From: Aeromicrobium sp. PE09-221
GTDB taxonomy: Bacteria; Actinomycetota; Actinomycetes; Propionibacteriales; Nocardioidaceae
Length of the DNA: 64,000 nucleotides
Direction of reading: 5' to 3'
Assembly (NCBI RefSeq): GCF_002174305.1
Contig: NZ_MIJB01000014.1
Span: 1-64,000 of the forward strand
Position 1 is the stretch's first letter; each line of letters starts with the position of its first letter. The translations under genes and the position numbers were made by a program. The notes below the pieces were generated by a model. It saw nothing but the letters and a program-made list of their open reading frames with translations, was not told the DNA's origin and did no database searches. Positions 43,168 through 51,140 of this stretch are shown in pieces.

Positions 43168-43635
43168 CTAGCCGCACATGATCGTAGAGGGAGTGTCGTA
43201 CCTGAGGCCCAGGTGCACGCCCCAGCCATCGACGCACTTGCCGTTGGTGTTGTACTGATAGACCGACCCGGCGTAGTAGGCGTAGTTGCCTCTGTCTTTG
43301 ACCGCTGGGCCCGCGACAGTGCAACTAAGGCTGGGCCGGGTCTCTTTGTATTTCAGGAGCCATACCTCGGTCCAGGAAGTGGCACCGTAACAGGAGCCGA
43401 GGTGATTCATTCGTGCGCAGTTCGTTCCACCCGAACCACTGGAGTAGTAGACAACGAATTCACCCTTGTTGGGATGAAGGTTCCGGAAGCCGAGGGTGCC
43501 TGAGCAGGCCGATGCTGGGCCTGCCAGTGCAACCTGAGTTAGGGCAAGCCCGGCTGTTGCCAGGATCGCGGACGCGAGCAGCCGCATCAGCCGGTTCCTC
43601 GGACTCGGGTGTCCCTCCGAACGAGAAACGCTCAT
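43168..43635 (-). CDS. Secreted spore-associated-protein-like protein, copy 1
   Basis: This 155-aa protein has a signal peptide cleaved near AGPASAC. The mature domain (about 110 aa) contains YYSSGSGGTNCARMNHLG, TSWTEVWL, GNYAYYAGSVY and NGKCVDGWG, with four or more Cys. It resembles SapA-type spore-associated proteins of Streptomyces. It is paralogous to the next gene upstream (43826-44290), with the same motifs in the same order. It ends with TAG. Confidence 0.75.
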   Translation of the reverse strand: MSVSRSEGHPSPRNRLMRLLASAILATAGLALTQVALAGPASACSGTLGFRNLHPNKGEFVVYYSSGSGGTNCARMNHLGSCYGATSWTEVWLLKYKETRPSLSCTVAGPAVKDRGNYAYYAGSVYQYNTNGKCVDGWGVHLGLRYDTPSTIMCG

Positions 43636-43825
43636 GATGCTCCTTCCTCAGTTCCACCCTCCGAGCGCATGGTGGATCTGTGTTTGATGAGACAAGCCGA
43701 ACCCGGAGTGTCCGTGCGTCGACTTGGCGGCCATTCGATGGACCTAGGGACACGGGTTGTGTCTGTGTGACATTCGGCGTGTCGACATTGGTCGAAGCGG
43801 TGCAGTCGTTCGGCGGCGAGGAGTC

Positions 43826-44290
43826 TTAGCCGCACATGATGGCGGCGATACTGCCGTAGATCACACCCTTGTGTTTTCCAGTCGTGGCGATGCACTTGCC
43901 GTTGGTGCTGTACTTGTAGACCGGCCCGGCGTAGTACGCGTAGTTGCCTGTGTCAGAAGTCGAGACGCCGGAGATCAGGCACCTATACGCGGGGCTTGTC
44001 TGAGTGCATTTTGAGAGCCACACCTCTGTCCAGGAACTGACGCCATAGGTTGTGCCGAGATGATTCATCTGCGGGCAGTTCGTTCCACCCGATCCGGATG
44101 AGTAGTAGGCAACCAACTCGCCGACGGAGGTCTTGTCGCGGTAACCAAGGCTTCCCGGGCAGGCCGCTGAGGCGGGCGTCGCCGTCGCAACAGTGGTGAT
44201 CGCGAGTCCGGAGACCGTTAGCAGAAGCGACAGGACGTACCGCACGAGCCTGTTGCGCGTCTTCTCCCTGCTGTTCCTAGAGATGACCAT
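43826..44290 (-). CDS. Secreted spore-associated-protein-like protein, copy 2
   Basis: This 154-aa protein is a tandem paralog of 43168-43635. It has a signal peptide ending TPASAAC and then YYSSGSGGTNCPQMNHLG, SSWTEVWL, GNYAYYAGPVY and NGKCIATTG. The spacing of Cys is conserved between the two. Divergence is mainly in surface-like stretches, as expected for an old duplication. It ends with TAA. Probably a small disulfide-stabilised surface or matrix protein. Confidence 0.75.
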   Translation of the reverse strand: MVISRNSREKTRNRLVRYVLSLLLTVSGLAITTVATATPASAACPGSLGYRDKTSVGELVAYYSSGSGGTNCPQMNHLGTTYGVSSWTEVWLSKCTQTSPAYRCLISGVSTSDTGNYAYYAGPVYKYSTNGKCIATTGKHKGVIYGSIAAIMCG

Positions 44291-44523
44291 AGTGCTCCTC
44301 GCTGCGCCCTGTACCTAGCCGGCTCGTGTGTTTTATTGCCCTTGCATGTGGGGCAACACCGCGCGGTTCCCTTGTCGAGCTGTTCCACAGAAACTGCATG
44401 AGTAACGGGAACTGCGAACGATGCGCCCTTAACTACTGATGTCACCAAGCCGCGCGAATCTAACGCGCATGCACCATGCCGTTCGTGGGTAGGTATCCCA
44501 CTTGCCGAGGGAAGGCGATGTAT

Positions 44524-45627
44524 CTACTGAGGCGCGCGATTGGAGGTGGCCGGGACTCGTCGAGCCTCTACCAGAGCGCTGAATGAGAGAACTGCCGGTG
44601 GTTCGAACTCGAAGGCTTCCGACGGTTCGATCAGTATTTCCTCGTCGCCAAGATAGAGGCCGGTCTCGGGGTCGAGGAAGATCAGTAGTTGCGTGGTTTG
44701 ATCGAGCCCTGGCACGACGAACGCGTCCGCGGGCCGATTGAGTCGGTCGTTGACCTCTCCGAGGTAGGTGACCTCGGGCTCGCTCGCTAGCGTTCGCCAG
44801 AGTGCAGCGGCGAGTTCGGGTCGCACGACGTAACTGTGAAACAGATCAATGGTGTCGATGACCAGACAGGATGCGGGCGTGCCGGCGCAGGTCTCCGGGT
44901 CTTGCCTGGCGTCGAGTTGCTGCCGCAGTCGCTGAGGGTCGGTGGAGAGTTCGTCGGCGAAACCCGGGCCTGGGTCGTTGCTTTCGAAGGACTCGTTGAC
45001 GGTCGTTGGCGCGCCCGGTTCGTCTGCTGGTTTCGTGACACGGCCGTGCTGGTCGAGATCTGAGCCGCGGCTTTCCACGATGTGCATGGTCCCGTCGGGA
45101 GCGAAGTTCGATTCGCGGGTGACCGAGACCAGTGAACTGTTGATGGATCCGTCTGCTTCGTGCTCGCTCGATGTGAACCATGCGTTGACCACGACTCGTT
45201 GGACAGGTTCTGGGGCAGGCGCGGGTTGTTGTTCCGCGACGGTCGCCAGCTGCTGCATTCGCTCTCGCGCGGGTTGCCAGTCAGGGGGCTGTCCGTTCGC
45301 GACATTGGGGAACGTGAGTAGGGGTGGTGTGGCGGCGACTGCGTGAGGAGTTGACCCTAGCCACCCGGGCCCCAAGATTGCTACGCCCAAGATGATCGCG
45401 ACCGCCGCGCCGAGGAGGGCCAGGGCTCGACGTCGGTGCTTGTGCCCGGTCCTGGTCCTCAGGTACGGAGGTGCCATGGGAGCGCTCGACACGATCCGGG
45501 CCAAGTACTCTTCGGCCCGCGTGTCCTGGCCTGGAAGGGCCGTTAGGTCGCGTGGGGTTGCTCCCTCTTCGAGAAGTTGACGGCGGAGTTCGTCCGCGAA
45601 CTCCTCTGGGTCAGTGTGATGAGTCAC
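44524..45627 (-). CDS. CU044_5270 family protein (sigma-factor partner)
   Basis: This 367-aa protein has a cytosolic N-terminus of about 60 residues, one transmembrane helix (ALALLGAAVAIILGVAILG) and a large external domain. That plan and the motif set (YLARIVSSAP, then a C-terminal PAVLSFSALVEAR) fit the CU044_5270 family, commonly encoded behind ECF sigma factors. It probably acts as an anti-sigma-like membrane partner. Its start overlaps the sigma gene's end by 17 nt. Confidence 0.8.
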   Translation of the reverse strand: MTHHTDPEEFADELRRQLLEEGATPRDLTALPGQDTRAEEYLARIVSSAPMAPPYLRTRTGHKHRRRALALLGAAVAIILGVAILGPGWLGSTPHAVAATPPLLTFPNVANGQPPDWQPARERMQQLATVAEQQPAPAPEPVQRVVVNAWFTSSEHEADGSINSSLVSVTRESNFAPDGTMHIVESRGSDLDQHGRVTKPADEPGAPTTVNESFESNDPGPGFADELSTDPQRLRQQLDARQDPETCAGTPASCLVIDTIDLFHSYVVRPELAAALWRTLASEPEVTYLGEVNDRLNRPADAFVVPGLDQTTQLLIFLDPETGLYLGDEEILIEPSEAFEFEPPAVLSFSALVEARRVPATSNRAPQ

Positions 45628-46126
45628 GGTTCACCTCCCGGTCGGCCCACAATGCTTTGGCGTTCTTGCGTGCTCGTTGCAGCCGCATGCTGACTGCGGC
45701 CGGCGTGCAGTCAAGGATGATGGCGATTTCGGCCACCTTGTATCCGTCGATCACCAGTTCCAGTACTTGCCGATCCGTGAGCGAGAGCGACCTGGTCCAT
45801 TCCGGCCACTCGTCGAAGACGACCAGTTCGATCAGATCCTTCGTGCGTTCCGAAGGGAGTTTTCCGACTCTATCGATCGCTTGGCGATAGGCAACTTCTG
45901 CCCGCCACCGATTCCGTAGCAGACCCTCGAGCACCCGATACGCAAGGTTCTTTAGCTTCTTGTGCTCGAGGTCGTAGCGAGGCGACTGGACGTTCTTGTT
46001 CCAGATGACCTCGAGTGTCAACTGAGCCAAGTCCTCGGCTTCCGCCGAGTTCACTTGCCTCTGTGCGTAGCGCACCAAGTCGGGGAAGACGGACCGGAAG
46101 AAGTCATTGAAGTCCGGTACCTCCAC
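45611..46126 (-). CDS. ECF-type RNA polymerase sigma factor
   Basis: This 171-aa protein has region 2 (FPDLVRYAQRQVNSAEAEDL, AQLTLEVIW) and region 4 (LSLTDRQVLELVIDGYKVAE, IAIILDCTPAAVSMRLQRAR), no sigma-3 domain, and the usual ECF length. With the membrane protein behind it, it likely responds to an envelope signal. Candidate targets are the neighbouring secreted proteins. An AGACCT-N9-AGGTCT palindrome lies at 46145-46165 just upstream of the start. Confidence 0.88.
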   Translation of the reverse strand: MEVPDFNDFFRSVFPDLVRYAQRQVNSAEAEDLAQLTLEVIWNKNVQSPRYDLEHKKLKNLAYRVLEGLLRNRWRAEVAYRQAIDRVGKLPSERTKDLIELVVFDEWPEWTRSLSLTDRQVLELVIDGYKVAEIAIILDCTPAAVSMRLQRARKNAKALWADREVNRDSSH

Positions 46127-46217
46127 GCCCGGCCCCCCTTCAGAAGACCTCCTTAGTCTAGGTCTGGCATCGAGAGTGCTGCGCGCAGGGCTGCGCGGCG
46201 ACGTGAGATCGGCGGGT

Positions 46218-46715
46218 CTAGCAGCTGGACGTGCTGGAGAGCTTCACCTTGCTCGGGTTGTAGTACGCCGAGGCGATCGTCGGGCGGTCCTGGCCGGGGG
46301 AGAAACAGACTGAAGCCGAGCCGCTGCTGTTGTACAGGCGAGCTCCCTGCGAGCGATTGTTCGAGTACGACCGGGCATTCCAGCTCAGGTTCTTGGTGAC
46401 GCCGCTTCCGGACGTTGAGTAGAAACTCCCCGTGTAGTTCGACAACGCCCAACCGCAGAACTTCCCTGACCCACACTGCGAGAGCGAGTACACGCCCATT
46501 TCGACCGCGACGAACACATCACCGTCGGCATAGTGAATCTCGTTCCCAACGATGATCCCGCCCGGATGCCGTTGGAGTTCCTGCACGAGGATACGACCGA
46601 TCTCATCAGACCCCACTTCCTCATTCGAGTTCGCTGACGCGGGTCCCGCGCCCAGTATCCCGATGAGCGCACACGCCGCCAGCACACTGATCTTCACAGT
46701 CCTTGTCCACCTCAT
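46218..46715 (-). CDS. Secreted peptidase-inhibitor I36-like protein
   Basis: This 165-aa protein has a signal peptide ending GPASA. The Cys-rich C-terminal domain, CGSGKFCGWALSNYTGSFYS ... VTKNLSWNARSYSN ... SVCFSPGQ, matches the I36 peptidase-inhibitor family of actinobacteria (beta/gamma-crystallin-like fold). The last residue is Cys. It is the outermost gene of the minus-strand run and may be the last gene of the integrated element. It ends with TAG. Confidence 0.78.
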   Translation of the reverse strand: MRWTRTVKISVLAACALIGILGAGPASANSNEEVGSDEIGRILVQELQRHPGGIIVGNEIHYADGDVFVAVEMGVYSLSQCGSGKFCGWALSNYTGSFYSTSGSGVTKNLSWNARSYSNNRSQGARLYNSSGSASVCFSPGQDRPTIASAYYNPSKVKLSSTSSC

Positions 46716-46948
46716 ACTCACTGCTGTTAGCCAATCGGCGGGATCTAACGCCGGACGTGGATCGAGTCCAAGACGCGGTCCGGTTGACGACGAGAGCGAG
46801 ATCATCAAGGCGTCAGACCGTTGGAGATGGGCATGTCTTCAGATCCGCGCCTGTGCATCGTCAGGAGCCATCCGCACTACGCAGATTGTAGGAGCCTCTG
46901 GCTCCCGGGATGGCAGCGCCTGGCCTCGGCACTGATCCTGTGCACGGG
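46716..46948. other. Probable right-end zone of the integrated element
   Basis: This 233-bp gap carries no convincing gene. It holds a small hairpin, GGAGCC-TCT-GGCTCC (46891-46905). Gene content switches from transfer/secretome to chromosomal catabolic genes here. No repeat of the tRNA-Ala 3' end or of the 25-bp inverted repeat is visible, so the exact attR is not located. Confidence 0.4.
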
Positions 46949-47578
46949 TCAGGGAGCAGGCGTCAGTGACGCGGCGAGGATCCGCTGCACCTCGACGAGG
47001 GTCGCCTCCAGGTCGATCGGAGCGACCAGCGACTGCATCGCGATGCCGCGGAGCATGCCGATGAGCATGGTGGCGACGCCGTCGGCGTCCACCTCGGTGT
47101 CGATCAGGCCGCGGGCGCGGGCGTCGTGGACGCCTTGGACGATCTTCTCACGAAAGGCCTGGTCGGCCTCCACCACGATCGGTCGCAGCTCACTGGAGGG
47201 TCGCGCGACCGCGTCGGCCCAGAGCATGAGTCGGGCACGGTATATCGGCGTGAAGTCACCCAGCATCTCGAAATAGGCCCCGACCAGACGGTCCAGCCTG
47301 ACCAGCGGGTCAGCATCGCCGAGAGTGGTGTCGAGTCGCTCCTGGAACCACTCGGTGACCGACTCCGAGAGCCGGCGCATCAGCATCGCCTTGGTCCCGA
47401 AGTGGTGCGATGCGAGTCCTCGGCTGTAGCCGGCGCGCTCGCCGACCGCCGCCAGTGTCATCGCCGCCGGGCCCACCTCGGCGGTCAGCTCGGCCGCCGC
47501 CCGGAGCAGACGCCGCTCAGCTGTCTCGCGACGCTCGACCTGCGTGCGCCGAGGTGCCGTCCCGGCCGTCGAGGTCAT
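46949..47578 (-). CDS. TetR family regulator
   Basis: This 209-aa protein has an N-terminal helix-turn-helix (LAAVGERAGYSRGLASHHFG) and a helical ligand-binding domain. It is divergent from the acetoacetate-decarboxylase-like genes, with an 87-bp shared intergenic region containing a 24-bp imperfect palindrome. It most likely represses those genes and itself. The start ATG at 47578 places the DNA-binding domain at residues 21-65. Confidence 0.85.
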   Translation of the reverse strand: MTSTAGTAPRRTQVERRETAERRLLRAAAELTAEVGPAAMTLAAVGERAGYSRGLASHHFGTKAMLMRRLSESVTEWFQERLDTTLGDADPLVRLDRLVGAYFEMLGDFTPIYRARLMLWADAVARPSSELRPIVVEADQAFREKIVQGVHDARARGLIDTEVDADGVATMLIGMLRGIAMQSLVAPIDLEATLVEVQRILAASLTPAP

Positions 47579-47626
47579 GGGTGGAGGGTATCGGCGGCGG
47601 ATCAGCCGGCTGGACCCGGGCCCGTG

Positions 47627-47650
47627 CTAACTTGCTGGTCAGCCAACTAG
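47627..47650. promoter_or_regulatory. Imperfect palindrome, probable TetR operator
   Basis: Half-sites CTAACTTGCTG and CAGCCAACTAG flank a 2-bp centre; 8 of 11 positions pair. It lies 15 bp before the acetoacetate-decarboxylase-like start, just upstream of its ribosome-binding site (AGAGGAG), in the divergent promoter region of the TetR gene. Length and spacing suit a TetR dimer. Confidence 0.55.
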
Positions 47651-47665
47651 TAAAGAGGAGATCGC

Positions 47666-48472
47666 ATGCCCCCGATCACCCGCCAGGAGTTCGATCTGTT
47701 CCTCGAGGACCTGACCTTCCGCGAGGTCACGATCCCCTCGACCGGGGAGATCGTAGAGATGCCCCTGACCAGCCGAGAGAACACCTCCATGACGGCCATT
47801 CACACCGTCTCGCGCGAGCGCGTGCTGGACCTGCTGCCCCGGCCCGACCTGGTGCCCGCCGAACTGCCCGAAGGCCGCAGCATCGCCACGGTCACGGCCA
47901 TCGAGTACGCGAACCGGAACATGGATCCGTACAACGAGATCATCGTCGGCATCCCCGTCGCGCTCGGCGTGGGCGCCGCGGCTCCGACCGTCGAGTCCCT
48001 CCTGGAGCCGAAGCTGGGCGGGGCGGTGCTGTTCCTGCGTCACCTCATCGTGGACACCCGGCTCTCCGAGATCCTGGGCAACGAGATCCTGGGCTACAAC
48101 AAGTTCATCAGTGACATCGAGTTCACCGAGACCGACACCAGCCGCAGCGTCCGGGTCAGCGAGGGTGGGCAGGACTTGTTCACCCTGACCGTGCAGGTGC
48201 CAGCGGAGGTCGATCACCACGACTACGACAGCGACCACAACACCGTCGCCACGCTCAAGAACGGCAAGATCAACCTGCTCACCTATCCCGTGGCGGTCGA
48301 GGTCCCACAGCCGCAGCCCACGCAGGCCCGGCTCGCCCTCGGCGACCACCCCTTGGGCAGGATCCTGGCGGACCTGGAGTTCTCCGAGGAACCACTGCTC
48401 ATCCGGTTCTCGCGCGACTGGCGCCTGTACAGCGACGAGCGCAACCTGCGCACCGTCGACGTCGTCGGCTGA
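47666..48472 (+). CDS. Acetoacetate decarboxylase-like protein 1
   Basis: This 268-aa protein is of the ADC-like superfamily. The segment GNEILGYNKFISDIEF carries the conserved Lys after a Gly-Tyr, the position of the Schiff-base lysine in true decarboxylases. Conserved ADC strands (MPLTSRENTSMTAIHTVSRE, YNEIIVGIPVALG) surround it. The substrate may not be acetoacetate; many members act in fatty or aromatic acid pathways. The ATG follows AGAGGAGATCGC. Confidence 0.75.
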   Translation: MPPITRQEFDLFLEDLTFREVTIPSTGEIVEMPLTSRENTSMTAIHTVSRERVLDLLPRPDLVPAELPEGRSIATVTAIEYANRNMDPYNEIIVGIPVALGVGAAAPTVESLLEPKLGGAVLFLRHLIVDTRLSEILGNEILGYNKFISDIEFTETDTSRSVRVSEGGQDLFTLTVQVPAEVDHHDYDSDHNTVATLKNGKINLLTYPVAVEVPQPQPTQARLALGDHPLGRILADLEFSEEPLLIRFSRDWRLYSDERNLRTVDVVG

Positions 48473-48480
48473 CTACCGCC

Positions 48481-49359
48481 GTGCACACCACCACGCACAT
48501 CGCGCCCCACGAGCTGGACAACACCGACGACCCGGCGTTCGCCGACCCGTTCTTCGCGCGGCAACGCCAGCGCCCGGCCACCTACCGTCTCACCGACGAG
48601 ATCGAACGCGAGTACCTGTTCCCCACCTTCTACGGTGACGTCACCACGGCAGCGGCCGTCTTCGGTGCGGACCTGACCGCGGCACGCTCCCTGGTTCGCG
48701 ACCGGCTCGGTCCAGGCGTCCGGCCCGTGTGCCTGGACCGTCGCCGGGCGGCCGTCGCCGTCGCGGCCTACGACTACCGGTCGGTACGTCAGATCCCGCC
48801 GTATCACGAGATGGCGGTGGTGATCCCCGTACAGGTCGGCGGACGCTGGCACCCGCCGTTGCTGCCACTGCTGCTGCAGCGACGCTTCGGCTCCTTCGGT
48901 CACCTCGTCGTCGACATGCCCGTCACTTCCAGGGAGAACCAGCTCCGGGGCAACCGGATCTGGAACCTGCCCAAGACGACGCGGCGCGTCGACATCGCGC
49001 AGGACGCGGACGCCCTGGTCGCCACGGCCTTCGGCGAGGACGGCGCCCCATACCTACAGCTGCGCGTCCCGACCCGGACCGGTACCACGGCACACAGCGA
49101 GTCGTCGGTCTGGATCTACTCACGCCTCGACGGGGCTCTGGTGCGCAGCCGATCACGTCTGTCCGGCGACCTCGCCAAGCACACCAGCCTGCGACCACCT
49201 AGGGCAGGACGGCAGACTGCCTCTGCCGCGATCGGCGACGGGGCCGAGGCGGCGACGCTGCGCACGCTCGGGATCGACGGTCCACCGCTGCACTGGTACC
49301 ACGGCAGTGGCCTGTCGAGTTCCTTCGACCTGCCCACCTCGTCGCCGAGCCGCTCCTGA
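48481..49359 (+). CDS. Acetoacetate decarboxylase-like protein 2
   Basis: This 292-aa protein has the same fold as its upstream neighbour: MPVTSRENQLRGNRIWNLPK contains the Lys-bearing segment (NLPKTTRRVD). It starts with GTG 8 bp after the previous stop, so the two are cotranscribed. The pair may form a heteromer or act on successive intermediates. The C-terminus is extended by about 50 residues relative to copy 1. Confidence 0.7.
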   Translation: MHTTTHIAPHELDNTDDPAFADPFFARQRQRPATYRLTDEIEREYLFPTFYGDVTTAAAVFGADLTAARSLVRDRLGPGVRPVCLDRRRAAVAVAAYDYRSVRQIPPYHEMAVVIPVQVGGRWHPPLLPLLLQRRFGSFGHLVVDMPVTSRENQLRGNRIWNLPKTTRRVDIAQDADALVATAFGEDGAPYLQLRVPTRTGTTAHSESSVWIYSRLDGALVRSRSRLSGDLAKHTSLRPPRAGRQTASAAIGDGAEAATLRTLGIDGPPLHWYHGSGLSSSFDLPTSSPSRS

Positions 49360-49434
49360 ACCCACCCACCGACAACCAACGACGTAGACGTCGAGCGACG
49401 CGATCACCTCTCCTGCACCGTGCGGAAGGAACCG

Positions 49435-50388
49435 ATGACCACTCAACCCCTGCCGGTGCGGACCCGGCTCTTCGCCATGCTGCTGAAGGCCGTCGCCGAG
49501 GAACAGACCGACGCGGCCCAGCTGCTCGCCCTACGTCGCAAACGCCAGCGACTGCTCTCGACGCGCCTCGGCCGGGCGATCGTGGGAACCGACGCACCCG
49601 GGGTCCGGGTCCGCGAGCTCACCATCGGCGGCGACTCTGAGACCAGGTTGCGAGTGCACTCTCCGGAGTTCGCCGGTGGCTCGCTGCCCATCGTGGTCAA
49701 TTACCACGGAGGCGGCTGGTGCATCGGATCACCCGAGCAGTCCCGTTGGCTCGCCAGCCGGGTCGCCGGTCAGGTCGGGGCCGTCGTGGTCTCGCCGACC
49801 TACCGACTCGGCCCGGAACACCCCTATCCGGCGGCGACCGAGGACGCCTGGGCCGCCCTGCAGTGGGTCCACGAACACGCCGCCGACCTCGGAGGCGATC
49901 GAGGGCGGATCGCCGTGATGGGCGACAGCGCCGGAGGCAACCTGGCCGCCGTCACCGCGCTCATGGCCCGTGACACCGGAACACCGGACCTCAGCGCCCA
50001 GGTGCTCATCTATCCGGTGGTGGAGGTCCACGAGCGCTGGCCCTCTGAGGACGCCAACGCCCTGGCACCCCTGCTGACCTCGTCGCTGATGCGCACCTTC
50101 ACCCGCACCTATCTGGCCGATGCCGCGGACACACAGGACTGGCAGGCCTCTCCGATCAGGGCCACCTCGCACACGGGCCTGCCCCCGACGCTGATCCTGA
50201 CCGCCGGGCACGACCCCCTGCGTGACCACGGGACGCGGTACGCCGAAACGCTGAGGGCCGCCGGCGTCGCGGCCGAGCTGTGCGACTTCCCCGACGCGAT
50301 CCACGGATTCACAGCCCTTCCCGGTGCCGCCCCCGCCGCGGAGACCGCCTTGGACGAGATCGTGGCCTTCCTGCGTCGATCGATCTGA
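49435..50388 (+). CDS. Alpha/beta hydrolase (HSL/esterase family)
   Basis: This 317-aa hydrolase is of the hormone-sensitive-lipase group: oxyanion motif YHGGGWCIGS, nucleophile elbow GDSAGGNLAA, acid in HDPLRDHG and base in DAIHGFTAL. It is predicted to cleave carboxylic esters. The ATG at 49435 follows GGAAGGAACCG and is preferred to the GTG 15 nt upstream. It ends the plus-strand block regulated by the divergent TetR. Confidence 0.88.
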   Translation: MTTQPLPVRTRLFAMLLKAVAEEQTDAAQLLALRRKRQRLLSTRLGRAIVGTDAPGVRVRELTIGGDSETRLRVHSPEFAGGSLPIVVNYHGGGWCIGSPEQSRWLASRVAGQVGAVVVSPTYRLGPEHPYPAATEDAWAALQWVHEHAADLGGDRGRIAVMGDSAGGNLAAVTALMARDTGTPDLSAQVLIYPVVEVHERWPSEDANALAPLLTSSLMRTFTRTYLADAADTQDWQASPIRATSHTGLPPTLILTAGHDPLRDHGTRYAETLRAAGVAAELCDFPDAIHGFTALPGAAPAAETALDEIVAFLRRSI

Positions 50389-50490
50389 CCTCGCCTCCGC
50401 ACCGAGACCCGTTCATCCCGAGCGGGCGCAGCCGACAAGCCCGGCAGCTTCCTCACCCGGCCGGGCTGCCGCGGTTCGCCAGAGCCGTGA

Positions 50491-51140
50491 TCAGCTGTCC
50501 GGCGGCGCCACCCGTCGCAGGACCCGCAGGGATCCGGTCACCGCGTGCTCGACGAACTCCCCACCGGCCAGCGCCTCACGATAGATGCGGTGGGGGGGGG
50601 GGGCTGGCCGCCGTCGGCGGGATCGTCGAAGACGTCGTGGATCACCAGGGCACCTGCGACCCGTATCCAGGGCGCCCAGCCGAGCAGGTCGTTGCGGGCG
50701 TGCTCGTCGGTGTGACCGCCGTCGACGAAGACCAGGTCGAGCGGTGTGCGCCACCATCGGGCGACGTCGGCCGAGCGGCCGACCACGGGCGTCACGACGT
50801 CCTCCACACCGGCGGCGGCGAGCGTGCTCCGCAGCCACGGGAGGGTGTCGATCCGCCCGTCCTCGCCCACGAGCTCGGCGTCGTGGTACTCCCAGCCCGC
50901 CTGATGCTCCTCGGACCCACGGTGATGGTCCAGCGTGACGATCGTGGCCCTCCGCACCCGGGCGGCATAGCCGAGGTAGACCGTCGACTTGCCGCAGTAC
51001 GAACCGATCTCCACGCCCAGACCGCCGTCGGTGAGGTGCTCCAGGCCTGCCCGGTGCAGGGCCAGGCCCTTTTCGGTCGGCATGAACCCCTTGACGCCCT
51101 CAGCGACGCGACGCAGCTCGTCGGGCAGGGCAGTGCTCAT
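50491..51140 (-). pseudogene. Class I SAM-dependent methyltransferase (frameshifted at a G12 run)
   Basis: The SAM fold shows in LGVEIGSYCGKSTVYLGYAA, ATIVTLDHHRGSEEH, VDGGHTDEHARNDLLGW and VIHDVFDDP. After VIHDVFDDPADGGQPP the frame is lost at 12 consecutive G (50592-50603). The other frame continues HRIYREALAGGEFVEHAVTG to a natural stop at 50491. The ATG at 51140 overlaps the stop of the prenyltransferase-like gene. It is the last gene of a four-gene minus-strand cluster. Confidence 0.8.
50592..50603. repeat. Run of 12 G within a methyltransferase gene
   Basis: This is the longest homopolymer I noticed in the window. It falls exactly where the methyltransferase frame breaks. It may be a slippage-prone phase-variable tract or a sequencing/assembly error. 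Confidence 0.85.

Larger units (their letters stand above)
263..46900. mobile_element. Integrative and conjugative-type element in tRNA-Ala (right end approximate)
   Basis: The left end abuts the 3' end of tRNA-Ala(CGC), next to a large serine recombinase. About 45 minus-strand genes follow in one direction. They include VirD4, VirB4, SCO6880 and VirB6-like proteins, small VirB2-like membrane proteins, SSB, ArdC-like, ParB and prim-pol, then a Tad pilus and a secretome block. The right end is inferred to lie between the I36 gene (start 46715) and the TetR stop (46949), where gene content and strand organisation change to catabolic chromosomal DNA. I see no second copy of the tRNA 3' end there, so the right border is only approximate. 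Confidence 0.7.

Noticed and set aside
44336-44358. A TTGCCC/GGGCAA hairpin between the CU044_5270 and SapA-like genes as a terminator
   Set aside because: The stem is short with an 8-9 nt loop and no T-run follows on the transcribed strand; not convincing enough to list.
7457-46220. Global reassignment of TAG to a sense codon
   Set aside because: Several well-bounded genes end with TAG at the expected family length (DUF4913 at 8128, Flp pilin at 35482, I36 protein at 46218), so TAG is used as a normal stop.
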